Positions 24,561 through 35,181 of a stretch of DNA of 64,000 nt are shown here, piece after piece. The notes under the pieces are model-generated. The model saw only the letters and a list, made by a program, of their open reading frames with translations, was not told the DNA's origin and did no database searches. The translations under genes and the position numbers were made by a program. Each line of letters opens with the position of its first letter. Within the stretch, counting starts at the first letter, position 1. Source of the stretch: Amphiduros pacificus (taxonomy: Eukaryota > Annelida > Polychaeta > Phyllodocida > Hesionidae); contig OX439001.1 in assembly GCA_949316495.1 (NCBI GenBank), positions 34,711,523 through 34,775,522 on the forward strand. The letters are read 5' to 3'.

Positions 24561-24866
24561 CAGTATGGAGGCTGTCTTTTCACATATCCATATATCTTGG
24601 TTTGAACCTCTCTTTTTTACATATTCACATATTCTACATGGAGGCTCTCTTGTCACATATTCACATATTCTACATGGAGGTTATCTTATCACATGGTCAC
24701 ATATTCTACATGGAGGCTCTCTTATCAGATGTTCACATATTCTGCATGGAGGTTATCTTATCACATGGTCACATATTCTACATGGAGGCTCTCTTATCAG
24801 ATGTTCACATATTCTGCATGGAGGTTCTCTTATCAGATGTTCACATATTCTGCATGGAGGTTCTCA
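24561..24866. repeat. 36-bp minisatellite, about 8 copies
   Basis: Units of TTCACATATTCTGCATGGAG followed by GTTCTCTTATCAGATG; period 36. The first two units are diverged, the last ones nearly identical, and AGATG and ACATGG variants alternate. The 12-residue translation periods keep two plus-strand frames open; these are not genes. Confidence 0.93.
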
Positions 24867-25499
24867 TATTAAACAGGTATATCGACATCTGCTGAGAGGA
24901 TGCTGACAGACTCTATCAAACCCCTATACTGAGCCTCACATTCGTGTCTTTTCTGTAGATGCACCTCCAAATAAGAGATTCGCATCTCCATAACGGGACC
25001 TCTCAGTCAGACATCCAAATATCCTGTTTGGTGTCTGCCAACCAGGTATTGATAATTTCATTTTGGTGCGTCTTAATCAGGTTTTATTTATCTTAAAATG
25101 TAGCACAGGATTTAAGAAGAGTGTTTGTAGGGCTGCTGAGTGGATATTTAAGGAGGAAGTTAGTGCTGACTGGTGATGCAATACTGCCAACTTATCCAAT
25201 TCTGATAATGATTATGTCCACCCCTTGGCTTAATCAGTACCAACCATTCACCTCAGATTAATATGATTTGTTATGCATGGTACTCAATTACATGTTGCAT
25301 CATTTCGTGATAAATATACATCTCCGACCAATGCCCAAGTAAGGTGCATTATTGTAGATATTTGACCTTCACTAATCAGTTTTTTCTGGCTTTGCTTAAA
25401 TTCTAATCTTGTGGAGAGATTTAAATAGGGATAATATTTATGAGATTGAAACTCATGATACCCCCCCAGTAAATCAGGGACAGCAGCAATTTGATTTAG
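24867..25499. other. Non-coding DNA, no gene seen
   Basis: No coding-like frame or clear repeat. Confidence 0.5.
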
Positions 25500-25795
25500 G
25501 TTTATTTGTTTGTATTAACGAACTTGTCGTGTTTAGGTTACATCAGGTTAGATAGAAGCCTGTTACCGGGACTCAATGCCCTACCCTTTTAAGAATGTCT
25601 GAGGATTATTAGTTTACATTTTCACAAATACATCACAAACCACAGTCTTTGATAACCAGTCATGTAGCACTGGCTGGAATTGGAAATAACTGGCAAATGT
25701 ACCCTTTATCGACCATTCAGCATTGTTGCCACCTGGAGTCAAACGTCGGACCTCTTGCAAGGGAGACAGGTGTCTTACCAACTGGTCCATGATTA
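25500..25795 (-). mobile_element. tRNA-derived SINE, family B, minus strand, older copy
   Basis: Minus-strand head with A-box region TGGACCAGTTGGTAAGACAC (25771-25790), a diverged B box near 25735-25750, a body containing GGCATTGAGTCCCGGTAACA on the minus strand, and a tail reading TACAAACAAATAAA. The frame at 25717-25923 is part of it. Confidence 0.65.
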
Positions 25796-25994
25796 AATTC
25801 CAAATTCTCTACAATTTTGGTACTATAACGTACCAACATTGTTTCTTTTGTCACATTAATTATCTTGAAAACAGCTGAAGTGGTAAATAAAAACTGAAAA
25901 ATATCTAAAATTAATATCTCCATAAATCGTAATAAACCTTGGTGTATATAAGTGACTTAATTTGGCTTAAGGATATATAGTATGCTAACAGGGA

Positions 25995-26190
25995 TGTTCA
26001 TATAAAAGACCGGCCTACAAGCCTGTTGGCAGAGCAAAGGATCTGTGCCTTACTTGTTTGTACAAGTGGCGGACGGGAGGTGGTGGGCTCGACTCTCAAT
26101 GCCACCATCATTCTGGAAAAAGGTTCAAAAGAGATTGGACCTCATATACCATTGGTGCCGAAAGTTTCACAACTTTTTGGTAACAAAAAA
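25995..26190 (+). mobile_element. tRNA-derived SINE, family D
   Basis: A-box-like TTGGCAGAGCAAAGGATC (from 26036), then GACGGGAGGTGGTGGGCTCG with a decayed B box, and the TCTCAATGCCACCAT segment that parallels the other family D copies. Confidence 0.6.
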
Positions 26191-26490
26191 AGTAATTAAT
26201 ATGCTATTTTAATTTCGTTATACAATCTTTTATGATACACACTTAAACTGTCTTCATACATTGCAAATGCTATTTTTCACTCTAGATCACCGATGCTGCT
26301 TCTCTCTCCTATGCTTAAGATGTGGGGTACCTTTCAATTTAGTAATGTCTCTCATATGCTTTTTATTTTAATTCAAAACATGATACAGCAGTTAACAGCC
26401 ACATTTAACCTTTGTTGATCCCAAGAAGTGTGCAAAATCACGCCATTCCTCGTTTGCAGCATTTAGCCCTGTGACTGCCCTGACTAAACT
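26191..26490. other. Non-coding DNA, no gene seen
   Basis: AT-rich; nothing recognised. Confidence 0.5.
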
Positions 26491-26812
26491 TTGATGAATA
26501 AGATGGCCATGTTTCAATCCACAGATGAATAAGCTGGTTGTATTTCAATCAATAGATAAATAAGCTGACAATATTTCAATCAGTAGATGAATAAGCTGGC
26601 AATGTTTCAATCAATAGATGGATAAGCTGCAGTGTTTCAATCTATATATGAATAAGCTGGCTGTATTTCAATCTATAGATAAATAAGCTGTCGACGTCTG
26701 TATTTCAATCAATAAATGAATAAGCTAGCAATATTTCAATCAATAGATGAATAAGCTGGCAGTGTCTTACTCAATAGATGAATAAGCTCGCTGTGTTTCA
26801 ATCAATGTAGTC
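26491..26812. repeat. 31-bp minisatellite, about 10 copies
   Basis: Units of GATGAATAAGCTGGCAATGT followed by TTCAATCAATA, period 31 (TAAGCTG at 26530 and 26561). Unit lengths vary slightly; one unit carries an extra GTCGACGTC-type insertion near 26690. Confidence 0.92.
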
Positions 26813-28560
26813 ATGGATAGATTTGTTCAGCCCATCCACATTCAGCTTCAATTGAGGACTTCAAGGTATCATAGCATTTGTTGTATTTCTGTCAGCAGTA
26901 CCCATACAACTTTGTCTGGACCTCACCAGGTCTGAAGGCGTAGTTTCATATTTGTAATTATGTTAGTGGTGGCTTGCCTCGTTATTTGTGATGTGGTAAT
27001 AGTAGATCTATTTGTTGATAGACCTTTTGCGTGGAACCCTTATTTTTTATAATATTATGTTTCAGACTTGTTATTTTCATGTTAAGTGATAATCACAGAA
27101 AATAACAAAGGTTGTATTGTTTGGCTTGGTAGGCATTATCAGACGTAAAAATGGTTATGGATGAGTTTCATCATAATTACAGTATTGTTCTTGAGTTATA
27201 TTTACTATATTTTCTTTTATCCTAATCATATATTCTCATCATATATGCTATCCAGGTAAAATAAAGGTATCTTATCTTATCATATCTTATCTTATCATAT
27301 GTTCTTGTTACTCGTGGCTTCTTTCACTTCCTCCCACTACATCCAGAGTATGCTTGCTATCCTGAAATATATCGAATTACTTAAAACAATGTTTCTACAA
27401 CTTGTCATACTTTGAGTGAATAAATATCGCCACGCCAACACACAACTAGAAGTCAGGAATGCGTAGAATTTCAAACAGAATCGAGCTCATCCTTAAAATA
27501 TGGACCATCTGTCTCACTTTTCTGTGTGAATCTGTAGTTCCGGTTGTAATCAAGATTCCACACCTTTTTAGTGGAGCTCATAATCACCTTAGTTTATTTA
27601 CAATAAGTTCCCCTCAAAACTACACAATAAATAGATTTGTTTACAAGACATATGTCAACGCGATCCAGGTAAAAAAGAAATTAGAAAAAGACTTGTTTAC
27701 ACTTTATACGGGATGGATATCTGGAACTGATGTTTGCCAAGAAGGCCTGGGTGCCTGGGAGTCTCTGCCAGAATCAATACTATTAGGGCATTCGAAGACT
27801 AACCCATCCGCTAAGCACTTCCTGAGGACCACATTCAGAATGCTGGTGATACTGTGTAAACATAAGCATATCGCATCAAAATACATGAATCTGTGAATCA
27901 TATAGTTTACTTCATTATAATGAAAAGACCCCAATATTCAGAATCTTTTATGCGTTCTTCATTAATAAATCTGTTACACAAAATTGTGTAATATCTCATT
28001 TCATTTGGTCATATCACAAATGGTCAAGTAGGGATTTTATATTAATTATGAGGAAGGTGTGTGCTTTTCTTGGAAATATAATTACCATCGATGCATATTG
28101 ATTTCTGTGGATTCTAGATCAGTTGTCATAAGATATGACAAAAGTGGTAATGTTTGGTTTGGTAGGTCTCATTTCACAGCCTCCTGTTATATTCCTTCTT
28201 TGCGCAGCGCTTTGACGTTCCAGGACATACTCAAATTAGCTAAATGCAAATGGCTCTCAGTCCCACTTATGTGGATATCTAAAAAATAGAAAAAGACTAA
28301 AAAAAAATTTAATTTTAAAATAGTGTAAAAGAGTAGATGATTTTTTTTTCTATTTGAATAGAAATTTCGATATATATTCGATATTTTAAAGGTTTATGCC
28401 TATCCCTTCTTTTTGAGACTGATATGATTTTACAACCTTTTGTATTTTGAATATAAATTATGATTTGTGTGATGAGTTCACGGTAACCCTTCTTTATCAG
28501 CAATTCTCTATAAAACCAGTCATGATGAGAATAAATTATACACAAACTTTCAAAGTGTTC
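26813..28560. other. Non-coding DNA, one long uncalled frame
   Basis: A TATCTTATC microsatellite-like patch is at about 27268-27300. The 145-codon frame at 27459-27896 (contains GTDVCQEGLGAWESLPES) lacks splice signals, a promoter or a recognisable domain. I leave it uncalled but note it as the longest non-repetitive plus-strand frame in the region. Confidence 0.4.
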
Positions 28561-28671
28561 AATCAAAATAGCATTTTTCTTTCATTTTCGGATAGGGACT
28601 CGGTTTTCAGTTATATCGCCCCCATATTGTGGAATAGTTTGCCTTTATATATACCTGATACAAGAAATTAA
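28561..28671 (+). mobile_element. LINE remnant: C-terminal end of a reverse-transcriptase ORF
   Basis: The frame ending at TAA 28669-28671 reads SDRDSVFSYIAPILWNSLPL. The pattern R-x-F-S/x-A-P-x-L-W-N-S-L-P is typical of the end of the ORF2 protein of CR1/L2/Jockey-type non-LTR retrotransposons. It stops shortly after LWNSLP, so the usual final helix is missing in frame. Upstream, 28447-28560 stays open but has no clear reverse-transcriptase motif, so only the 3' end of a truncated copy is supported. Confidence 0.55.
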
Positions 28672-29590
28672 ATGAATTCAAGAATAGATATAACGAAAGT
28701 AAAGTTCAGTATAAGCGCATTAAAAAACCTCATTTTTCCCCTTGAAAATGGCAATTGTTAAAACCAGAAAAATATCTTTCAGGCCATCAAAATGTGGTTA
28801 ATTCAGATGTTTATGGAGATTCAGATGTGTAAATTCACTTTGATTATTTTTCTGAACGATTAGTGCAAGCAATTTCTCTATGCACATTTTACAAAGCTTT
28901 CATGTGCTTTGGTCAGGAAAATCGTTGAACAAACTGTTCCAAGATTACATTTCAGTGCCAGAAAACACGTATAAGAAAAAGACAAAATCTATATCTTGCA
29001 AATGGTCGAACTCGACAACGACAACACCCGATTTCCTAGAAATGTGGAAAGTTTTCTTTCCTGAGTAATCCTAACAAACCGCTGTTTAATGTGATGACAA
29101 CTTGAACCTTCCCATATTAACGCCTCATACCCCATGCTCAGCTGTTCACACAAATTCAAATCATGACTTCATTTTTACAATGTGCTGAATCCTTTGAAGT
29201 TGGTTCGGATTAAGACTATTTCTGTTTTGCAGGTATTATATATGTCCATTTTTGATGTGATATGAATGAATATAAAGCATTTTGTTGGTAATAATCAGAT
29301 GGGTATGGGTGTGGAATACTAAGACATTGTTTAGCTCACTTGTCCATGAGAAAGTTAATTGATTAGACCTCCAACTACTAATACTAAAAAGCAAAAATGT
29401 CACATGTGTGATGTTATTATTCCTTGACTAATTTTGCGACTATGGAAAAGATATTGTCATTATTTCCATTATAGGAAAATATATATTGTGTCACTTTCTG
29501 TAAGTAAAACAGATGAATAAGAGAAATGTCAGAAATTCCGTGAATTCTGTGATTGAATATAATGTGGTCCCTACACTTTGATTTACGATC
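28672..29590. other. Non-coding DNA, no gene seen
   Basis: AT-rich; the short frame at 28880-29068 has no supporting context. Confidence 0.45.
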
Positions 29591-29607
29591 CCAGAAGGGG
29601 GCGCTGA
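29591..29607 (+). promoter_or_regulatory. CTCF-like motif
   Basis: CCAGAAGGGGGCGCTGA closely matches the bilaterian CTCF core (CCASNAGRKGGCRS). It is the best of four such matches between 29.59 and 30.13 kb. Confidence 0.4.
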
Positions 29608-29774
29608 GACCGGAAGGATGGGTCTGGTGTATCAATAAATTCTGTTAATGCTTTGCATATCTTTCATGATTTACTTTGCAGTACTTATCTATGTGAACCT
29701 CCTTTGTTAATATATATATATTGCTTGTCTGCCTGTAAATGACTACCTGCTGGAAAACAACAGAATATTCAACC

Positions 29775-29799
29775 AATATATATATATATATATATATAA
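29775..29799. repeat. Short (AT)n microsatellite
   Basis: Twelve AT repeats; a shorter TAATATATATATATT is at about 29708-29722. Confidence 0.95.
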
Positions 29800-29980
29800 G
29801 GTCTCAATCTTAAATTAATAGATTGGGGGTACATTTGTACTCTTATTTCTTATGGTTGGAATTCAAAACACCGCCGAAAACTCTGCCTAATTTACAGTAA
29901 ATCGAATGGCTTGAACGCTTGCATTAACCCTTCGGTAGAAAGTGACTTGGTCTTATTAAATCTTGAGAGTAATAAATACC

Positions 29981-30249
29981 TCATCGCGCGGGAGCTGTGC
30001 ACGTTGTTAGAATATGATCTTTGATGTGGTCAGGCGGGCATGACTGCCGGCAGGGTGCGCTGTTATATGCCTGATAGTGCCAGCAGGGGGTGCGGTCTAC
30101 CCGGCAAATATACTCGACAGGGGGCGTACCCATATGTATCGTCACGTGTTGCCAGGAATGGAAACCATGTATATTTAAGAACTGAGGGGTGGTTTTGATA
30201 GTCAGAGGTCTCAGAAAGATACCCTGCTTCAACCCTTGTGAACCTTTAA

Positions 30250-30250
<1 letters not shown>
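29981..30250 (-). other. GC-rich island, open on the minus strand, unidentified
   Basis: Minus-strand codons are open here and Cys-rich (VEYICRVDRTPCWHYQ, NSAPCRQSCPPDHIK), ending at a TGA just left of 29981. Composition is well above the AT-rich flanks. No acceptor or donor clearly frames an exon and no family is recognised. The same DNA carries three CTCF-like motifs, which may account for the G/C content. Confidence 0.25.
30047..30129 (+). promoter_or_regulatory. Three further CTCF-like motifs
   Basis: CCGGCAGGGTGCGCTG (30047-30062), CCAGCAGGGGGTGCGG (30080-30095) and CGACAGGGGGCGTAC (30115-30129) all carry the AGGG(G/T)GCG-type core in the same orientation. Confidence 0.35.
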
Positions 30251-31031
<781 letters not shown>

Positions 31032-31208
31032 CAAACATATATAAATATATATAATCACTTCAGAACAGATATTCATAAATTGATAGTATCCTATCACAAA
31101 CCTGATACTTAAATGATTTATATTTGTATTCAAACAACGTGACTGAGTATTTAAAGAATTATCAACTCATGTAAGTGTAATTTTCTGTGACATTTCTATT
31201 GTTTCAAG

Positions 31209-31470
31209 ATGAATACCTTTCTGCTGAAAGCAAATCGATTTTCATTCATTTGCTATCTTCTGACAAAACAAACACTCAGTCTATTTGGTTGGAAGTGGCC
31301 TACGTGAAGAATATGGACTTCCAGCGTAACAATGAGACATTCTTTGTGAATATTCCTATATTCCTTGCCCGTCTTAATATTACAAGTGCTATGAAGCTGC
31401 CACTTACTGTTCTTCCTGACACTATTGCTCTTACAAAGCAAAGTGGTATAATGAGAATTCTTTCAATAAG
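31209..31470 (+). CDS. Candidate internal exon of an unidentified host gene
   Basis: A 262-bp open segment is bounded by a pyrimidine-rich acceptor (TTCTATTGTTTCAAG, AG at 31207-31208) and a consensus donor AAG|GTAAGG at 31471. The peptide (begins EYLSAESKSIFIHLLSSD; later QSIWLEVAYVKN, FFVNIPIFLARLNIT, LPDTIALTKQSG) has a protein-like mix with two N-x-S/T sequons (NET, NIT), which would fit an extracellular beta-rich segment. It enters with two codon bases and leaves with two. I recognise no family, and no partner exon was found within a few kb; introns of this genome may be long. The frame is open a little upstream, so the acceptor position is inferred. Confidence 0.4.
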
Positions 31471-33500
31471 GTAAGGCTACAGACTTTGAGGATAACGATT
31501 ATCAACCATCTACCATTCACATACCTTTGTTCGTTTGGTCGCTACAGTTTTGTTTAAAGTGTATTTATTACGTTTCAACCTTGGAATCATATCACAAATT
31601 TGCTCCTTTTTGTAATAGAATACATATCTTCCTTAGTCTCGTTTGAAAAATGAACATTCCGCTCCACGTTTTGTGGAAATTTGCTCAAGTTCATGGAGAT
31701 ACACACATACCATTCCAGGATCTGGAAATTCAGTTTCAAGTTAGATGCATTCATCTTTTGCTTAATGATACACAACCTCAGAAAGTTAAGAAAAAATGGT
31801 GATAAATGCACATCAAAATAAACTCGTGCGCGTCTACAATTCAGAACCGTGGGAAATGAAAGTGTTGGTTAAAGATGACGCGCAATTTATACCTGAACAG
31901 CTGGCCCGTTTTCACATAATCTGTTTTCGTTTTGTTTTTTTGAATTCATGCAAGTATTTTTAATGTTGGCCATCTTTACTTTGAAAACGGATTTAATGGC
32001 CAAAGTTCAGATAGGTTATGTACCTATTATTAAAACTTTAGAAAAGGGTGCATATATATATATAGTGAATAAATCCATATTTCTTATGATGTGAGTGAAA
32101 ACATTTCATAACAGCTGAATGCCTAAAATATCTGACAAATTCTCGGATTGATGTGAGATTTTATCACTGATCAAAAAGCATGTCCATGTATGTTGTGTCT
32201 TATTTATCTTGAGTCTTATTCGTCTTCCAGTACACTGGGCACGGTCACGTGACCATACTTTATCTAATACTGAACTGGTTCCTGTTCACATTTCATTCAA
32301 ATGCATCTGACTATGTCAATACATGTATAGATATATGTATATGTCAAGCCAAAGCATGGCGAGCTGTATTGAGCGGCCAAGTTAGCCAATCACGTGATGA
32401 ATAGTTGATCATTGAGCGAGTGGAACAGTCTTTTGACCCGCAACAATATTTACCATTCATATCTTAAAGGAAATCAGCATGACTGCAATCTATGTTATAT
32501 TACTTTTTTCCAAGTGGTCTATATTTTGAGAATTAATCTTCTTGGCATTTCTCTTCTCAGCATAAGGTTCATGCGACACTGTATTACATGTATATCTCCG
32601 GACATGAAAACTTATCATTTATAGCGCTATGAACAGACTTGTCTGGTATTCAGCGCTATATAAGTTTTAGTATTATTATTATTATTATTATTATGTGTTT
32701 CCACTAAATGTTTCAATCTTACGTTGATAAATAGTTCGGTTATTCTCCTACCAAAAGAGTTCAAATCATAAAATGTTAACATCCCAAATCCAAGATGGAA
32801 TATATTGGAATACAAAAATGGTAAATAATAGGAAAATTGGAGAGTATTCCATATCAGGGGATAACATGATATGATTTAGCTGAAATCTTAATTTCAGGTA
32901 AAGGTAATTCAGGTAAGACATCATATTTTTTTTTTTTTTAAAAGGTTTCAAACAATTGATGCTAAGGTTTGACGATAAATTCGTTTTACAGATAGAACTG
33001 GCCAAAATCAAATCATTTTCTCGGAAAAATAATAAGAGATGTATATGAAGTTTGTAAAAAAGAATTAACAAAGGATAAAATAAGATATTGATAAAGATAT
33101 TAATAATCATTCACCTAATATCATGTGAATGTGGACAAGAGTCTCGCTCTACCTCTCATGTGATTTTGACGAATTGTGATAAATGTGAATTAAAATTAAT
33201 CCTATCAATCATTTGTATGAATATTAGTGTGATGAATGACATATTGAGAAATAAAATAAATGATGGAAAACATTTGTCCGATTTATATTCAAATGACTAA
33301 AAATCTAAATCGTACCTTACTGATGGCAAAATCATGTCTTTTTAGGTTTGTTTTCTTTCCTAAATCGTTTCTTGTTTGAGACCAAAGCATAGATACTATC
33401 ATTCTCAGGAACACGGCCATGTCACTTGTGCCACCTATTGCAGGTTTCCTCAGAACACTTGCAATGCACAGCAAAGCACGGAAATGCTTCAGTCGGCATA
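31471..33500. other. Non-coding DNA with a possible LINE or SINE 3' tail
   Basis: At 32651-32693, AGCGCTATATAAGTTTTAGT runs into a (TAT)n repeat, a form I associate with the 3' ends of some invertebrate non-LTR elements. No matching coding part is seen. Other frames on both strands (31587-31811, 32766-33300) are AT-rich and uncalled. Confidence 0.4.
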
Positions 33501-34146
33501 GTATTATGAAATAGAATACTCTATGGGACATTGTTCTATTGTTGTAGAGGTGTGGGCAAAGTATTATGAAATAGAATACTCTATGGGACATTGTTCTATT
33601 GCTGTAGACGTGTGGGCAAAGTATTATGAAATAGAATACTCTATGGGACATTGTTCTATTGCTGTAGACGTGTGGGCAAATTATTATGAAATAAAACGTT
33701 CTGTGGGACATTGTTCTATTGTTGTAGAGGTGTAGGCAAAGTATTATGAAATAAAACGTTCTGTGGGACATTGTTCTATTGTTGTAGAGGTGTAGGCAAA
33801 GTATTATGAAATAACACGTTCTGTGGGACATTGTTCTGTTGTTGTAGACGTGTGGGCTAAGTATTATGAAATAAAGCGTTCTGTGGGACATTATTCTATT
33901 GTTGTAGACGTGTGGGCAAAGTATTATGAAACAAAACGTTCTGTGGGACATTGTTCTATTGTTGTAGAGGTGTAGGCAAAGTATTATGAAATAACACGTT
34001 CTGTGGGACATTGTTCTGTTGTTGTAGACGTGTGGGCTAAGTATTATGAAATAAAGCGTTCTGTGGGACATTATTCTATTGTTGTAGACGTGTGGGCAAA
34101 GTATTATGAAACAAAACGTTCTGTGGGACATTATTCTATTGTTGTG
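33501..34146. repeat. 60-bp minisatellite with 180-bp higher-order repeat
   Basis: About 10.8 tandem units of exactly 60 bp (GTATTATGAAATAAAACGTT CTGTGGGACATTGTTCTATT plus a GTTGTAGACGTGTGGGCAAA segment). Units at 33781-33960 and 33961-34140 form a three-unit block repeated with a single difference, a recent higher-order duplication. Because 60 is a multiple of 3, frames stay open on both strands, including a 280-codon minus frame. Confidence 0.97.
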
Positions 34147-35104
34147 GGGGAAGAAATATTTATCAATGTTATTCTTGAAGAGAATATATAAAGCACAATA
34201 TTGATGTAACCATTTAACGATGCTTTAATAATATGAAATGAGATTATGATATGAAATGAGATTAAATGATAATAAAGACAGACTAAAATGGTTTCGCCCA
34301 GGGGGTGGATTTAGATCACACAAATGCAGGACAGCACGAGGAATAGGTTATATTCTTAATTGAATTAAATGTTTGCATATTGGTGAGGCGTTCCTAACAG
34401 AGAGGAGAGATGGATTAACAGAACTCTCAACGTGTTCTTACCGATAATTACCTCAATAGCAGAATGAGCATAATTCAAAAGATACTCTTCGTATTTTCAC
34501 TGACGTACGTTCATGTCAATGTCAATATATCATTAGATACGGCTAATATAATGGCTTATTCTCCGAGGAGTAGTGCATTATTGAAATTTATATTCTCAAT
34601 ATGTTATCAAAGCCTTGGAATATGTAAAATAATAAATTCATTTTATTGTAATAAATAATTACAATAAGAATTACCGACGAAATGATTGAAATCATTCCAG
34701 ACAAAGCCAAAATCCCATCTCGAATGTGATGTATATAGCAGGAAGATACTCAACTGCCTGCCCCTTTTGCAATATAATTGGTAGACCTCATTTATAATGT
34801 CCCAATGTAAGATTCAACTGAGGCAGATACACCTTGTGGCAAGACCAGCTCTCCCTTGAATAGAAAACACCAGATGGCACTGACCATATTGTCGCCAATG
34901 AGCCATTGTCTGTGAATGGCATTGGAGCAAATCAGCTGAGGAGACAACTTCCATTTTATAGTGACTGCACAGGGGCATTATCGATTGAATAGGTTAACTC
35001 TTAATTAGAACCTGTCTACTCCAGAAAGGCTTAAAGGCTTGATTGTTTTTCTACGCGCTACACCAGTTCAAGGAAGAATCTCTCACAAAGACTACATCCT
35101 AAAT
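34147..35104. other. Non-coding DNA, no gene seen
   Basis: A short ATATGAAATGAGATTA tandem duplication is at about 34230-34265. Nothing else is recognised. Confidence 0.5.
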
Positions 35105-35181
35105 ACACACACACACACGCACACACACACACATACACACGCACACATACATCCACACATACGCACACACACACACACACA
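35105..35181. repeat. Imperfect (CA)n microsatellite
   Basis: CA repeats interrupted by G, T and CC substitutions. Confidence 0.95.

Noticed and set aside
27459-27896. 145-codon plus frame
   Set aside because: No motif, no splice or promoter context, AT-rich codons; kept only as a note in the region entry.
33289-34131. 280-codon minus frame, longest in the window
   Set aside because: Period-60 array remains open by arithmetic; the unique part to the left adds no recognised domain.
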